From: Lachnospiraceae bacterium
Lineage (GTDB): Bacteria; Bacillota; Clostridia; Lachnospirales; Lachnospiraceae
Direction of reading: 5' to 3'
NCBI GenBank assembly: GCA_021442455.1
Contig: JABUSY010000067.1
Location: 1 to 44,762, forward strand
DNA length: 44,762 nucleotides
The translations under genes and the position numbers were made by a program. Of this stretch, positions 1 to 9,547 are shown in pieces. The notes under the pieces are model-generated. The model saw only the letters and a list, made by a program, of their open reading frames with translations. It had not been told where the DNA came from and made no database searches. Numbering within the stretch: position 1 is the first letter of the stretch; each line of letters opens with the position of its first letter.

Positions 1-59
1 GGTGGTAGAGCACTTGACTTTTAATCAAGTTGTCCGGGGTTCGAGTCCCCGATGCTTCA
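1..59 (+). tRNA. tRNA-Lys (TTT), 5' end cut by window
   Basis: Partial tRNA gene. The anticodon stem pairs 13-17 with 25-29, the loop carries the anticodon TTT at 20-22, and the T-arm pairs 35-39 with 47-51 around a TTCGAGT loop. The 3' acceptor strand is 52-58 with discriminator A at 59. The 5' acceptor strand and part of the D-arm lie outside the window. CCA is not encoded, so it must be added after transcription. Confidence 0.95.
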
Positions 60-131
60 CGAAGAATGGATGATGACTTTTAATCTTAGAGAGAGGATTT
101 ATAAAAATGAAGCCATCATCTGTTTTAATTC

Positions 132-211
132 GCGGCTATGGCGAAATTGGCAGACGCGACGGGTTTAGGTCCCGTTGGGGAACCATGCAGGTTCAAATCC
201 TGTTAGCCGCA
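132..211 (+). tRNA. tRNA-Leu (TAG)
   Basis: Complete class II tRNA. The acceptor arm pairs GCGGCTA at 132-138 with TAGCCGC at 204-210, with discriminator A at 211. The anticodon stem ACGGG/CCCGT encloses the anticodon TAG at 166-168, and a long variable arm typical of tRNA-Leu precedes the T-arm. CCA is not encoded. It lies about 70 bp after the tRNA-Lys gene and is probably co-transcribed with it. Confidence 0.95.
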
Positions 212-960
212 GAGAAATAGACTGCTGTGTAATGTTTATTCTACGAGAATTAGTTCTTTCAGACAAAGGAAAAATGATTTGTTTCTCAGAGGTTTTGTTT
301 TACGGTACTATTCGTTGTCAAATATATTGTTTGATTTATAAAGCGGCTATTAATTGCAGTATTGTATAATCCGTATTTATAACAGCTCGCATGTTTGCTC
401 TGGAAAAAATATAATTATAATATAAATAAGAAAATTTCGTCTTATTCTTTGTTATGAAAATCTTTGAGGATATCAGAAATTCTATCGATCTATTCTGAGT
501 AATATGGTAATTGTGACAGTTAATTTAAATTAATTTTCTGGATTATATGTTTTGCATTTCTGCAATTTGAAATATATAAAATTAAGCTCAGTATTTTAGC
601 ATTTTTACTGATATTGCTGTTGTTGTCGTTGTACGCGAGAATCATTGAGTTTTTTGCAGGAATATCTCTTTTGTATTATAAGGTGCCTTCAGAATAGTCA
701 AAACAGTTGGAAAGTATATCTAGAGATTGCTAAATTTCAGTGTAGATGATTGCAACACTGTATGTCGGAAAGAATTTAGCGTTAAGGATTTTCGGAAAAG
801 GATGAACGAGGAAATTGTATACAATCAGTTGAAGAAAGGAAAAAAGGTGAATAGAGCACGAGAAAATATGGTTTTTGTCTGGAAAGTTGAGTTTTATAGT
901 TCTTTTTGCTGTACTATTTAACAGGACTTTGTTCTTTATACAGACGTTTTATCCCGTCTA
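212..960. other. AT-rich gap without a recognisable gene
   Basis: About 750 bp between tRNA-Leu and the rho upstream region. It is interrupted by stops in all frames, the longest open stretches being about 64 codons, and I recognise no protein family in it. A plus-strand stretch at 727-921 is rich in Lys, Arg and Glu but has no plausible start signal. The region may be a decayed gene or untranslated sequence. Confidence 0.5.
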
Positions 961-990
961 TTGACGCTTGTCAGTTAATTATCAATTTAA
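961..990 (+). promoter_or_regulatory. possible rho promoter
   Basis: TTGACG at 961-966 is a good -35 box, followed after about 17 nt by an AT-rich segment (AATTTA/ATTTAA) that is only a weak -10 match. It would give a leader of about 40 nt before rho. Weakly supported. Confidence 0.3.
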
Positions 991-1035
991 ATAAATCTCC
1001 GGTGTGCACCATACAAGATGTGAGGAAATAGTATC

Positions 1036-2430
1036 ATGATTAAAGAAAAATATGAGTCTTTGCCCTTAAGGGAACTAAGGCAGGTTGCTAAGACCAGAGG
1101 TATACAAAGGATTTCATCCCTACGCAAGGAACAACTTGTAGAGCGAATGCTGCAAGAAGATAAAAAGGAGAAGACGAAAAAGTTAGAGAAACCAGATCTG
1201 AAAACAGAGGAAAAGTCGGAAAGATCTGAACAAGCAGACGGCGGGACAGATTATTCGGGCAATGATAGCGATGAGCATTTAAAGTCAGATTTTCAGACGT
1301 TGGACAGCGGCCAGGAAGTTTGTGGCATTCTGGAAGTACTGGCAGATGGATATGGATTTATTCGTTCAAATAATTTTTTGCCAGGTGATTATGATGTATA
1401 TGTATCTCCTTCCCAGATTCGCAGGTTTGGCTTAAAAACAGGTGACGTATTAAAAGGGAATACTAGAGTTAAATCACAGAATGAAAAATTTTCTGCCTTA
1501 TTATATGTTAAAAATATCAATGGGATGAGCCCACATGAGAGTTCAAAACGTTTTAATTTTGAAGATATGACACCAATTTTTCCAGAACACCGCATTCACC
1601 TGGAGAGGCCTGGAGGAAGTTTGGCCATGAGGATCGTAGATTTGGTTCATCCCATTGGTAAGGGCCAGAGGGGTTTGATTGTATCGCCTCCGAAAGCTGG
1701 AAAAACCACACTTCTGAAAGATGCCGCCAAATCTATTCTACGTAACAATCCGGAAATGCATCTTATGATTTTGCTGATTGATGAGCGGCCGGAGGAAGTA
1801 ACCGATATTAAGGAGACGGTGCAAGGAAAAAATGTAGAAGTGATTTATTCTACTTTTGATGAGCTGCCGGAGCACCACAAGAGGGTGTCTGAGATGGTTA
1901 TTGAACGCGCAAAGCGCCTGGTAGAAAACAGAAGGGATGTAGTAATTTTTATTGATAGCATCACCCGTTTGGCGCGTGCTTATAATCAGGTAGTACCACC
2001 TAGCGGAAGAACGCTTTCCGGTGGCCTGGATCCTGTGGCTCTCCATATGCCGAAGCGTTTCTTTGGCGCAGCTCGGAATATGCGTGAAGGTGGAAGTTTG
2101 ACAATTTTGGCAACGGCGCTTGTGGACACGGGTAGCAAGATGGACGATGTAGTTTATGAAGAATTCAAGGGAACCGGAAATATGGAACTAGTTTTGGACC
2201 GGAAGCTTCAGGAAAAACGAGTCTTTCCAGCTATTGATCTTGTGAAGTCAGGGACCAGGAGAGAGGACCTGTTATTGACAGTAGAAGAGCAGGAAGCTGT
2301 CAGCAGTATGCGTCGTGCACTAAACGGTTTGAAGTCAGACGAGGCGGCGGAAAACATCTTGAATATATTTGCACACAGTCGCAATAATGCTGAGTTGATT
2401 CAAACATTAAAAAAACAAAAAAATATTTAA
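1036..2430 (+). CDS. rho: transcription termination factor Rho
   Basis: Hexameric RNA-dependent ATPase helicase that ends transcription at Rho-dependent sites in the cytoplasm. At 464 residues it is slightly longer than the E. coli protein (419). Residues 1-40 form the Rho N-domain helix bundle ([14 protein letters not shown]), 41-85 are a charged low-complexity insert as in many Gram-positive Rho proteins, and about 93-165 are the cold-shock RNA-binding domain (GYGFIRS). The RecA-like motor follows with Walker [10 protein letters not shown] around 217-225, Walker B VVIFIDS around 302-308, a Q-loop near SGGLDP and an R-loop near GSKMDD. The ATG follows TGAGGAAA with good spacing. It sits directly upstream of rpmE, the usual Clostridia order. 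Confidence 0.98.
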   Translation: MIKEKYESLPLRELRQVAKTRGIQRISSLRKEQLVERMLQEDKKEKTKKLEKPDLKTEEKSERSEQADGGTDYSGNDSDEHLKSDFQTLDSGQEVCGILEVLADGYGFIRSNNFLPGDYDVYVSPSQIRRFGLKTGDVLKGNTRVKSQNEKFSALLYVKNINGMSPHESSKRFNFEDMTPIFPEHRIHLERPGGSLAMRIVDLVHPIGKGQRGLIVSPPKAGKTTLLKDAAKSILRNNPEMHLMILLIDERPEEVTDIKETVQGKNVEVIYSTFDELPEHHKRVSEMVIERAKRLVENRRDVVIFIDSITRLARAYNQVVPPSGRTLSGGLDPVALHMPKRFFGAARNMREGGSLTILATALVDTGSKMDDVVYEEFKGTGNMELVLDRKLQEKRVFPAIDLVKSGTRREDLLLTVEEQEAVSSMRRALNGLKSDEAAENILNIFAHSRNNAELIQTLKKQKNI

Positions 2431-2434
2431 TTAT

Positions 2435-2463
2435 TTGCACTTATTAAAAAGATATGATATACT
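2435..2463 (+). promoter_or_regulatory. rpmE promoter
   Basis: TTGCAC at 2435-2440, a 17-nt spacer, then TATACT at 2458-2463 preceded by TGA (extended -10). Transcription would start near 2470 and give a leader of about 97 nt before rpmE. It lies just after the rho stop codon, so rpmE can be expressed apart from rho. Confidence 0.8.
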
Positions 2464-2566
2464 CTAGAAGTTATGATATTGTTTGTAAAGATATACAACC
2501 CATGAATCAGAAAAATCAAAGAAACTGATGAGAGTAAAATGTAATGAATTATGAAAGGTGAAAGTA

Positions 2567-2764
2567 ATGAAAGAAAACATTCATCCAAAGTATTATGAAG
2601 CAACAGTTATATGCAATTGTGGTAACACATTAAAAACTGGCTCAACAAAGCAAGATATACATGTGGAAGTTTGTTCCAAATGCCATCCATTCTATACCGG
2701 ACAGCAAAAAGCTGTTACAGCCCGTGGACGTATTGAAAAATTCAATAAAAAATACGGCATGTAA
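2567..2764 (+). CDS. rpmE: 50S ribosomal protein L31
   Basis: Large-subunit ribosomal protein of 65 residues. It is the zinc-binding (C+) form: the Cys pairs CNCG and CSKC, followed by HPFYTGQQK, are the family hallmark. I chose the ATG at 2567 rather than the in-frame GTG at 2558 because AAAGGTG at 2554-2560 is then a well-placed ribosome binding site and the N-terminus [10 protein letters not shown] matches the family. It has its own promoter and is followed by a terminator. Keeping the zinc form rather than a cysteine-free paralogue suggests zinc is not limiting, though that is only inference. Confidence 0.97.
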   Translation: MKENIHPKYYEATVICNCGNTLKTGSTKQDIHVEVCSKCHPFYTGQQKAVTARGRIEKFNKKYGM

Positions 2765-2793
2765 TTTAATTGAAACTTGTAAGCGTAAACAAA

Positions 2794-2825
2794 GGGTTGA
2801 GGTTGCAGAATCTCAACCCATTTTA
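2794..2825 (+). terminator. intrinsic terminator after rpmE
   Basis: The 8-bp stem GGGTTGAG/CTCAACCC (2794-2801 with 2812-2819) is followed by ATTTTAC. The stem is good but the T-run is short, so readthrough into the prmC operon is likely. Confidence 0.75.
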
Positions 2826-2849
2826 CTATGAAAAAACATAATGTGTAGC

Positions 2850-3534
2850 GTAAAATGGAGACTGGTGAATGGATAGTATGATGTAGAATTAGGATTAGTA
2901 TTCAATCATGGTAAAAAAGTCTGATCGGGAAATAAAAGTGGAGTCTGGCAAAAGAGTGATTACCTGAAAATTACTTTTGAAAATACCAGATATATAGCAT
3001 TTAGTTATTTCTAAATAGGCGATCTTTTTTTCTGAACTTCTTTATACGGGTGATAATTTTCAGAGCTATTTGTTGTTGATTTTACAGATAAAGGATATCC
3101 AGAGGACATTCATATACTATAGAGTTTTGAACATAAATCTATCAATTGCATTGAGCAAATGTTTTGATATCAGTTTTTTATTTTGAATAATCATTGTGAA
3201 CACAGCGTTTTTGATATTTATACAAGTTAAATTCTATGTTTGGAGGATTGTAATCCAAATTTTGTTGGTGTCGATAATATCAGAAGTTTTTTATGAGAGC
3301 ATCTTCATGGTTGGAAGGTATGAAAATCTTATGGTAACTTTATTGAGTAATCCAAGCATGCCGTGGAAAAAGCTGACCACCAGAGAGGTAGATGAATCTC
3401 AGACGGAGGTTATTATAATCATGATTAAAGTTACATCTATCTGGAAAGCGTTTTTAAAAGGAAATTTTGGCTACTTAGCTGCAGATGAAATTGATACAGA
3501 TAAGGGAGCATCGGTTCCCGGAATGAATGTGTAG
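2850..3534 (+). pseudogene. broken DUF1385 (YqhQ-like) membrane protein gene
   Basis: The gene normally found between rpmE and prmC in Clostridia, here a relic. Three separate frames match DUF1385. Near 2908 MVKKSDREIKVE resembles the N-terminal segment that follows the conserved GGQAVIEGVM motif. At 3126-3161 FEHKSINCIEQM corresponds to the central GAEHKTINC(Y/I)EHG motif. At 3196-3534 the last third is open, with RIVIQILLVSIISE, MVGRYENLM and KKLTTREVDESQTEV as in the family C-terminus. The fragments lie in different frames with stops between them. The open C-terminal frame ends 8 nt inside prmC. The family is a membrane protein of unclear function; the assignment rests on recalled family motifs. 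Confidence 0.85.
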
Positions 3535-4390
3535 CGTCTGCGGCGCAGATCAGTCTTTAAAAGCTTGGCTAGATTATGGAACAAAATACCTGCAAGCTAG
3601 ACAGATTGCAGATGCGAAGACTGATGCCTGGCTGTTGATGGAATATGTGGCAAATATTACTCGTAATTTTTATTATATACATATGCATGAACCTATGAAT
3701 GAAAACGATGTGGCGGACTATTTGGATCTGTTGAGTCAGAGAGGAAAACTTGTTCCTGTCCAGTATTTGACGGGAGAAGCCTGGTTTTATGGATATTCCT
3801 TCAAAGTGAACCAGCATGTGATGATTCCAAGGCAGGATACGGAGATCCTGGTGGAAGAGGCTCTGAAGCGTATAAAATCGGGAATGAAGATTCTGGATCT
3901 CTGTACGGGGAGCGGCTGTATTCTACTGTCGATTCTGAAAGAGGCCTCTGTGTTAGGGGTGGGAACGGATATCTCACAGGAAGCTCTGTTGGTGGCTGAG
4001 CTGAATAGAAAACGTTTGGGAGTTCATACGAGTTGGATTAGAAGTGATCTGTTTGAAAATGTGGAAGGTAGGTTTCACATGATTTTGTCAAATCCGCCCT
4101 ATATCCCTTCTGCTGTAATACCGAAGCTAGAGCCGAACGTGAGAAGATATGAGCCGTTACTGGCGTTGGACGGTCGGGAAGATGGTCTGTATTTTTACAA
4201 GAAGATCGTAGATGAAGCCAGAAGCCATCTCAGCCCTGGCGGCTGGCTCTGCCTGGAAATAGGATATGATCAAAAAGACTGCTTGAAAAACATGCTGAAG
4301 CGTTATGGTTATACGAAAGTGAAAATCATTAAAGATCTGGCCGGGAACGACCGTGTTGTGGTTGGAGTTCTGAATGTCCAGAAGCTCTAG
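3527..4390 (+). CDS. prmC: peptide chain release factor N5-glutamine methyltransferase
   Basis: Methylates the glutamine of the GGQ motif of release factors RF1 and RF2 using S-adenosylmethionine, which raises termination efficiency. The protein has 287 residues, normal for the family. The N-terminal helical domain covers about 1-95, PRQDTE (101-106) leads into the Rossmann domain, the SAM loop is DLCTGSGC (124-131), and NPPY at 189-192 is the diagnostic substrate-binding motif. The ATG at 3527 overlaps the end of the broken yqhQ frame by 8 nt and has no strong ribosome binding site of its own; AGGGAG lies about 20 nt upstream. Its expression may once have depended on coupling to yqhQ. Its substrate gene prfA follows 12 bp downstream. 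Confidence 0.95.
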   Translation: MCSVCGADQSLKAWLDYGTKYLQARQIADAKTDAWLLMEYVANITRNFYYIHMHEPMNENDVADYLDLLSQRGKLVPVQYLTGEAWFYGYSFKVNQHVMIPRQDTEILVEEALKRIKSGMKILDLCTGSGCILLSILKEASVLGVGTDISQEALLVAELNRKRLGVHTSWIRSDLFENVEGRFHMILSNPPYIPSAVIPKLEPNVRRYEPLLALDGREDGLYFYKKIVDEARSHLSPGGWLCLEIGYDQKDCLKNMLKRYGYTKVKIIKDLAGNDRVVVGVLNVQKL

Positions 4391-4402
4391 GAGGAATTTA
4401 TT

Positions 4403-5488
4403 ATGTTTGATAAGCTGGAGGATATATTAATCCGAATGGAGGAAATATTATGTCAGCTCAATGAACCGGGTGTAGCGGATAATTCGTCGAGATTCCAGAA
4501 GCTGATGAAGGAGCAGGCAGAGCTGCAGCCTATTGCAAATACCTATATGGACTATAAAAAGAGCCGGAGAACCATTGAAGACAGCCTAGAGCTTTTGGAT
4601 ACTGAGAATGATGAAGAGATGCGGGAAATGTTGAAGGAAGAACTGATTGAAGCAAAAAAACGGCAGGAAGAGCTGGAAAATGCACTGAAGGTTTTGCTAT
4701 TGCCAAAAGCTCCTAATGACAGCAAAAATGTAATCGTAGAAATCCGGGCGGGAGCCGGAGGTGATGAAGCCGCTCTTTTTGCAGCAAAAATCTATCGGAT
4801 GTATAATAAATATGCGGAATCCAGGAACTGGAAGACGGAGATGATGAGTTTAACCGAGAATGGACTTGGAGGGTTTAAGGAACTTACCTTTCTGTTGAAT
4901 GGTTCCGGTGCATATTCAAGACTAAAATATGAGAGTGGTGTACACAGAGTGCAGCGAGTGCCAGAGACAGAACGCGGAGGACGTATTCATACTTCTACGG
5001 TCACCGTGGCTATCATGCCAGAGGCGGAGGAAATCGATTTTCATTTGGATATGAATGACTGTAAGTTTGATGTATTTCGGGCGTCCGGAAATGGGGGACA
5101 GTGTGTCAATACGACAGATTCTGCAGTACGCCTAACTCATATCCCGTCAGGAATCGTCATTTCCTGCCAGGATGAAAAATCGCAGCTGAAGAATAAAGAA
5201 AAAGCCATGAAGGTACTTCGTTCGCGCCTCTATGAGCTTGAGCTTGAGAAGCAGCATGATGCGGAAGCTAAGGAACGGAGAAATCAGGTGGGCACCGGAG
5301 ATCGATCAGAGAAGATTCGTACTTACAATTTTCCTCAGGGAAGAGTGACAGATCATAGAATAAAGCTGACATTGCACAAGATTGATAACATTTTGAATGG
5401 AGAGATGGATGAACTGATCGATAGTTTGATGGCCGCAGATCAGTCGGAAAAATTGGCAAATCTGAAAAGGAATGTACAGGAGGATTGA
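4403..5488 (+). CDS. prfA: peptide chain release factor 1
   Basis: Recognises UAA and UAG in the ribosomal A site and triggers peptide release. The protein has 361 residues, standard length. The PxT anticodon-like tripeptide is PET at 187-189 in [14 protein letters not shown], as in many Gram-positive RF1 proteins, and the catalytic GGQ is at 231-233 in [16 protein letters not shown] strong AGGAGG precedes the ATG, and the gene is 12 bp behind prmC, whose product modifies it. The stop TGA at 5486-5488 overlaps the ribosome-binding region of the next gene. Confidence 0.98.
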   Translation: MFDKLEDILIRMEEILCQLNEPGVADNSSRFQKLMKEQAELQPIANTYMDYKKSRRTIEDSLELLDTENDEEMREMLKEELIEAKKRQEELENALKVLLLPKAPNDSKNVIVEIRAGAGGDEAALFAAKIYRMYNKYAESRNWKTEMMSLTENGLGGFKELTFLLNGSGAYSRLKYESGVHRVQRVPETERGGRIHTSTVTVAIMPEAEEIDFHLDMNDCKFDVFRASGNGGQCVNTTDSAVRLTHIPSGIVISCQDEKSQLKNKEKAMKVLRSRLYELELEKQHDAEAKERRNQVGTGDRSEKIRTYNFPQGRVTDHRIKLTLHKIDNILNGEMDELIDSLMAADQSEKLANLKRNVQED

Positions 5489-5496
5489 ATAATAGT

Positions 5497-6417
5497 ATGA
5501 AAAAAACAGCGTTGGTGATTATGGCTGCTGGGATTGGAAGTCGCTTTGGCAAGGGGATCAAACAGTTAGAGGCAGTGGGGCCGGGAGGAAAGACCATCAT
5601 AGATTACTCGGTTCATGATGCACTAGAAGCTGGCTTTAATAAAGTAGTATTGATTATTCGAAAAAATCTTGAGAAGGATTTTAAGAAAATTATCGGACAG
5701 CGAATAAAGCAGAGTACAGAGGTAGTCTATGTGTTTCAAGAGCTGGATGATTTACCGGACGGCTTTACAAAGCCAGAGAAACGGACGAAGCCTTGGGGTA
5801 CAGGGCAGGCAGTCCTTGCTTGTAAAAGCTTGGTTCATGAACCTTTTGCGGTTATTAATGCAGATGATTATTATGGTAAAGAATCTTTTGTCAAGTTGCA
5901 TGACTACTTGATTCAGGATCATCCGATTAGAGATGGAGTGCAGCCAATTTGCATGGTGGGGTTCCGTTTAGGAAATACATTGAGTGACAATGGAGGTGTT
6001 ACTCGTGGAGTCTGTGTGTTTGACGATCAGAGCCATCTGGTTAAGATAGATGAAATTACTAATATAGTCAAGACTGCAGAGGGTGCTGCTGTAAAAAGTG
6101 AACAGGGACTGACTCCACTGGACGTCGATTTCAGAGTCTCCATGAACATGTGGGGATTTCAGCCGGAATTTATAGATTTGTTGAAAAATGGTTTTGTAAA
6201 ATTTCTATCAAAGATAAAAGCGGAAGATCTGAAAAAAGAATATTTGCTTCCAATTTTTATCAACGGGCTTTTGCAGAGCGGTCATGCTCAGATAAAGGTA
6301 TTGGACACTCAGGAAAACTGGTTCGGCATTACCTATCAGGAAGATAGAGACATTGTGGTTCGAGCTTTTCAGAAATTGATTGCTGACGGAGTCTATAGCC
6401 GAAATCTCTATGTATGA
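5497..6417 (+). CDS. sugar-phosphate nucleotidyltransferase family protein
   Basis: A nucleotidyltransferase with a GT-A-like fold that should join a nucleoside triphosphate to a sugar 1-phosphate. The N-terminal signature MAAGIGSRFG with KQLEAVG corresponds to the family's GxGTRxxPxTK-like loop, WGTGQAVLA is the base-binding segment, and NADDYYG (121-127) carries the metal-binding aspartates. There is no C-terminal left-handed beta-helix, so it is not a full GlmU. An in-frame TTG at 5485 lies 1 nt behind AGGAGG (5478-5483). I prefer the ATG at 5497, although its spacing (13 nt) is long. It sits between prfA and glmM, 22 bp before glmM, suggesting a role in envelope sugar supply. The exact substrate cannot be read from the sequence. 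Confidence 0.85.
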   Translation: MKKTALVIMAAGIGSRFGKGIKQLEAVGPGGKTIIDYSVHDALEAGFNKVVLIIRKNLEKDFKKIIGQRIKQSTEVVYVFQELDDLPDGFTKPEKRTKPWGTGQAVLACKSLVHEPFAVINADDYYGKESFVKLHDYLIQDHPIRDGVQPICMVGFRLGNTLSDNGGVTRGVCVFDDQSHLVKIDEITNIVKTAEGAAVKSEQGLTPLDVDFRVSMNMWGFQPEFIDLLKNGFVKFLSKIKAEDLKKEYLLPIFINGLLQSGHAQIKVLDTQENWFGITYQEDRDIVVRAFQKLIADGVYSRNLYV

Positions 6418-6439
6418 ATAACCCAAAAGGAGGCAGTAA

Positions 6440-7813
6440 ATGGGAAAGTATTTTGGTACAGACGGTTTTAGGGGAGAAGCCAACGTAAATCTAACAGTGA
6501 CACATGCTTATCAGGTGGGAAGATATTTAGGATGGTATTATGGAAGAAAGCACAAGGCGAAGATCTTGATCGGCAAGGATACCAGGCGTTCTAGCTATAT
6601 GTTTGAATATTCGTTGGTAGCAGGGATGACCGCCTCAGGAGCTGATGTATATCTACTACATGTGACAACCACACCTAGCATATCCTATGTGGTACGTACC
6701 GGGGAGTTTGATTGTGGAATTATGATTTCTGCGAGCCATAATCCTTTTTATGACAACGGAATCAAGATCATCAATGGTTGGGGACAGAAGATAGATGTAG
6801 AGGTTGAAGCGAAGATAGAGGCCTATATTGACGGAGGACAGTCGAATATACCACTAGCGAAGAGAAAATATATTGGTTGTACTGTAGATTATACCGTAGG
6901 AAGAAATCGTTATATCGACCATCTGATTTCAATTCCTATACGTTCTTTTAAAAATGTCAAGGTTGGTTTGGATTGTGCCAATGGAAGCGCTTCTACTGTT
7001 GCAAAAAGCGTCTTCGACGCGGTAGGAGCTATAACCTATGTGATTCATAGTGAGCCGGATGGTATTAACATCAACTATAGATGTGGCTCTACTCATATTG
7101 AATCGCTTCAGAAATATGTCATTAAAAATGGACTAGATGTAGGTTTTGCTTACGACGGAGATGCCGATAGATGTTTTGCTATAGATGAGAAAGGTAATGT
7201 GGTAAACGGAGACAAAATCATGTTTCTCTGTGGAAAGTATATGAAGGAGCAGGGGCGGCTTAAAGATAATACAATTGTTACTACTATCATGTCGAGTATG
7301 GGTTTGTATAAGGCCTGCGAACGGGAAGGGATTCGCTATGAGCAGACGGCTGTGGGCGATAAATACGTTTATGAGAATATGATGGCCAACGGCTATAACC
7401 TAGGCGGTGAGCAGTCCGGACACATTATTTTCAGAAAGTATGCGACAACAGGTGACGGAATTTTGACTTCTCTAATGGTTATGGAAGTTATGTTGGAGAA
7501 AAATCAACCTTTAAGTGTTCTGGCAAATGAAGTGACTGTTTATCCGCAGCTGTTAAAAAATATCTGGGTGACCGACAAGCAAACGGTTAGGGAGAATCCA
7601 AAAGTGATTGCGGCAATAATGGCCGCTAGGGAAGCTCTGAGGGACTACGGAAGAATTCTAGTCCGTGAAAGTGGTACAGAACCGGTCATTCGCGTGATGG
7701 TAGAGGCTGAAAATGATGTGCTTTGTTCAAAATATGCCAATCAGGTAATTGCTGTGATGAAGGAGGAAGGCCTGTTACTGGATGGATTCGGGTTTGATAC
7801 TGTGAAGGAATAA
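6440..7813 (+). CDS. glmM: phosphoglucosamine mutase
   Basis: Interconverts glucosamine 6-phosphate and glucosamine 1-phosphate for UDP-GlcNAc and peptidoglycan synthesis. The protein has 457 residues and all four phosphohexomutase regions: the start GKYFGTDGFRGEAN, the phosphoserine loop ISASHNPFYDNG (serine near 99), the metal loop DGDADR (239-244), the sugar loop GGEQSGH and the phosphate-binding loop RESGTEPVIRVMVEA. The last motif favours GlmM over phosphomannomutase or phosphoglucomutase. A strong AAGGAGG precedes the ATG. It probably forms an operon with the preceding nucleotidyltransferase gene. No terminator is visible after it; decayed DNA follows. Confidence 0.9.
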   Translation: MGKYFGTDGFRGEANVNLTVTHAYQVGRYLGWYYGRKHKAKILIGKDTRRSSYMFEYSLVAGMTASGADVYLLHVTTTPSISYVVRTGEFDCGIMISASHNPFYDNGIKIINGWGQKIDVEVEAKIEAYIDGGQSNIPLAKRKYIGCTVDYTVGRNRYIDHLISIPIRSFKNVKVGLDCANGSASTVAKSVFDAVGAITYVIHSEPDGININYRCGSTHIESLQKYVIKNGLDVGFAYDGDADRCFAIDEKGNVVNGDKIMFLCGKYMKEQGRLKDNTIVTTIMSSMGLYKACEREGIRYEQTAVGDKYVYENMMANGYNLGGEQSGHIIFRKYATTGDGILTSLMVMEVMLEKNQPLSVLANEVTVYPQLLKNIWVTDKQTVRENPKVIAAIMAAREALRDYGRILVRESGTEPVIRVMVEAENDVLCSKYANQVIAVMKEEGLLLDGFGFDTVKE

Positions 7814-8399
7814 AGAAAAGAAAGCTTGCAATGATTTTTGGAGATTACAAATGAGTCTTCTGGTACATATAACAAATGTATGAAGATTTTGGAATCTTCG
7901 GATTATAAAATTGTGATGAAAGCATTTCAGAAAGCGACAAGTAAAGATGGAAGAAAAGCGGCATAGTGACACTCTTTTGTTATTTGAGCAGTAGAAATTT
8001 TTAGAGAACGTTTTTAATCAGGTGTAGGTTTATCAGGAAATAGGGATAGAGGCAGGAGGATTTTTCTTTTTTATAGAAGAGAAGTAGTAAGGCTGGCTGG
8101 CAAGTATGTTCTATGAGAGGAGATGCATGTATTTGTTGGAAAGCGATAAGGACCAGGTGGAAGGAGATTTTCAAAGGGTTATAAAAAATATGACAGGAGA
8201 GTTATATTAAAATGGATGAATCGTATTCTGAGTTGAAGTAGTATATTTGGAAAAACCCTAAAACTATCAACTTTAGATGTAGCAGATTGTTAGCTAATTC
8301 ATTATCGGAAGAGAAAAGTAAATTATATCTGGAAGAGTATAATTAAGAAAAGAACAGCATTAATTAGGTGGTTGAGGAAGAGAACTAGAAGATGCTAAT
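7814..8399. other. decayed intergenic DNA after glmM
   Basis: Nearly 600 bp with no intact reading frame. A plus-strand stretch from 8212 reads MDESYSELK, stop, YIWKNPK, and continues in a second frame as LANSLSEEKSKLYLEEYN before another stop. This looks like a broken short helical protein that I cannot assign. The rest shows no recognisable motif. Confidence 0.5.
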
Positions 8400-9375
8400 A
8401 TTTCTGAGGAATATCTTCGTAGAGAACAGGTATGTTTTGGTGACGGTATTAAAAAATTCGCCAAGATGGTTGGAGTTAAAGTAGCATTCAGTGTTATTCA
8501 GAACTGAGAATCCATTCATCCAGTAGATTTATGATTAAAAAAAGAAAAATTCAAGAGAGATGCCAAATAATCTATCTGCTGAATGCTAATGGGCTTATTT
8601 ATGACGATGAGTTAGCTACGAATCCGATGAATAATTTTGAGAGAGGGATAGAATATAAAGCAATGAGCTGGGCTCTTCTATCTTTGATATTTTTTGAATG
8701 CTTTTGTTGGAAAAGTCATGATTAGTGAAGGTAAAATATAGGTAGAATTGGATCAGCTGAAGGTCCCGATAGGTCAGGCTTGATCGAAACATTTAATCTA
8801 CTATTTACTATATTGACTCAACGGGGCATCAGAAGCAGAAAATCGGGAAAACAGAAACTGGAGATTGACTGTCGTTTAATTTCGGAGCAGATCGGTGTTC
8901 TGAAAGAAGAATGATAGACACTTAAGCAGTGCCTGAATTTGATCTATAAAGGTATAAAGGATGGTAGAGTTGATAATCGGGAAATAGCTATTTTGCAATT
9001 ATCTTAATGTCTCTCAAATCGATATTGCTCAATGTGATGTATTGAAAGGAGAGGCCGCGGAAAGGATGTACTTATTTATGACAGATACTAGTCTCAACGA
9101 CCTGTATATTGAATGTGCCTGGTAGGGTAGCAAGATGCTTTTGACAAATACGCTAGAATTTTATCCAGAAACTGCCAGCTCATCTAATTGAAGCTTAAAA
9201 AATATTTTGGAGGAGGCAGTTTATACAATTATCTTTGTGCATGTAATAGATGTTTTCAGTATGGAACAACAACTTCAAGTAGTATATAATAGTACGAAAT
9301 TTTGCCTTAAATGAAAGCTGCAGTCGTTATATTGTTCGATAAACAGGATAAAGTAATGGAGATAATAAATTTTCA
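8400..9375 (+). pseudogene. hflX: broken hflX (ribosome-associated GTPase)
   Basis: HflX is a GTPase that splits stalled ribosomes. Consecutive fragments in changing frames follow the HflX order. KKFAKMVGVKVAFSVIQN, then TGA at 8505-8507, then ESIHP corresponds to the conserved VIQNRExxHP, so the TGA replaces the expected Arg codon. LLNANGLIYDDELATNPMNN (8531 onward) matches the (I/V)xDDELSPxQxxN segment. ISEGKI, stop, VELDQL matches SEGxIQVELAQL. RGIRSRKSGKQKLEIDCR (8822-8914) matches the GGIGxRGPGExxLExDRR motif. LEEAVYTIIFVHVIDV (about 9207) and LFDKQDKV, where the G4 motif NKxD has become DKQD, follow. The P-loop G1 motif is not recognisable. The nrdD promoter lies in the remnant of its 3' end. 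Confidence 0.88.
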
Positions 9376-9458
9376 TGAATCATAATACAGATTATTACCT
9401 GGAGATCTTCGATATATTGCATATTTTTTTAGAGAAAGCACAAGATATAGTATTTTCC

Positions 9459-9487
9459 TTGACTATTTGCTATATTTTTGCTATCAT
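9459..9487 (+). promoter_or_regulatory. nrdD promoter
   Basis: TTGACT at 9459-9464, a 17-nt spacer, TATCAT at 9482-9487 preceded by TGC (extended -10). The predicted start is near 9494, about 54 nt before the nrdD ATG. Confidence 0.82.
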
Positions 9488-9547
9488 AAAGTATATAAAA
9501 AGTGGAAAAAAAGAGAAAAAGGGAAAATTGAGAGAGGATAGAAGAAA

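Noticed and set aside
175-369. 64-codon plus-strand frame
   Set aside because: Begins inside tRNA-Leu and has no ribosome binding site.
8505-8507. TGA as a recoded sense codon (alternative genetic code)
   Set aside because: Intact genes such as prfA, infC and the nucleotidyltransferase gene end in TGA, and the relics also contain TAA, TAG and frameshifts, so recoding does not rescue them.
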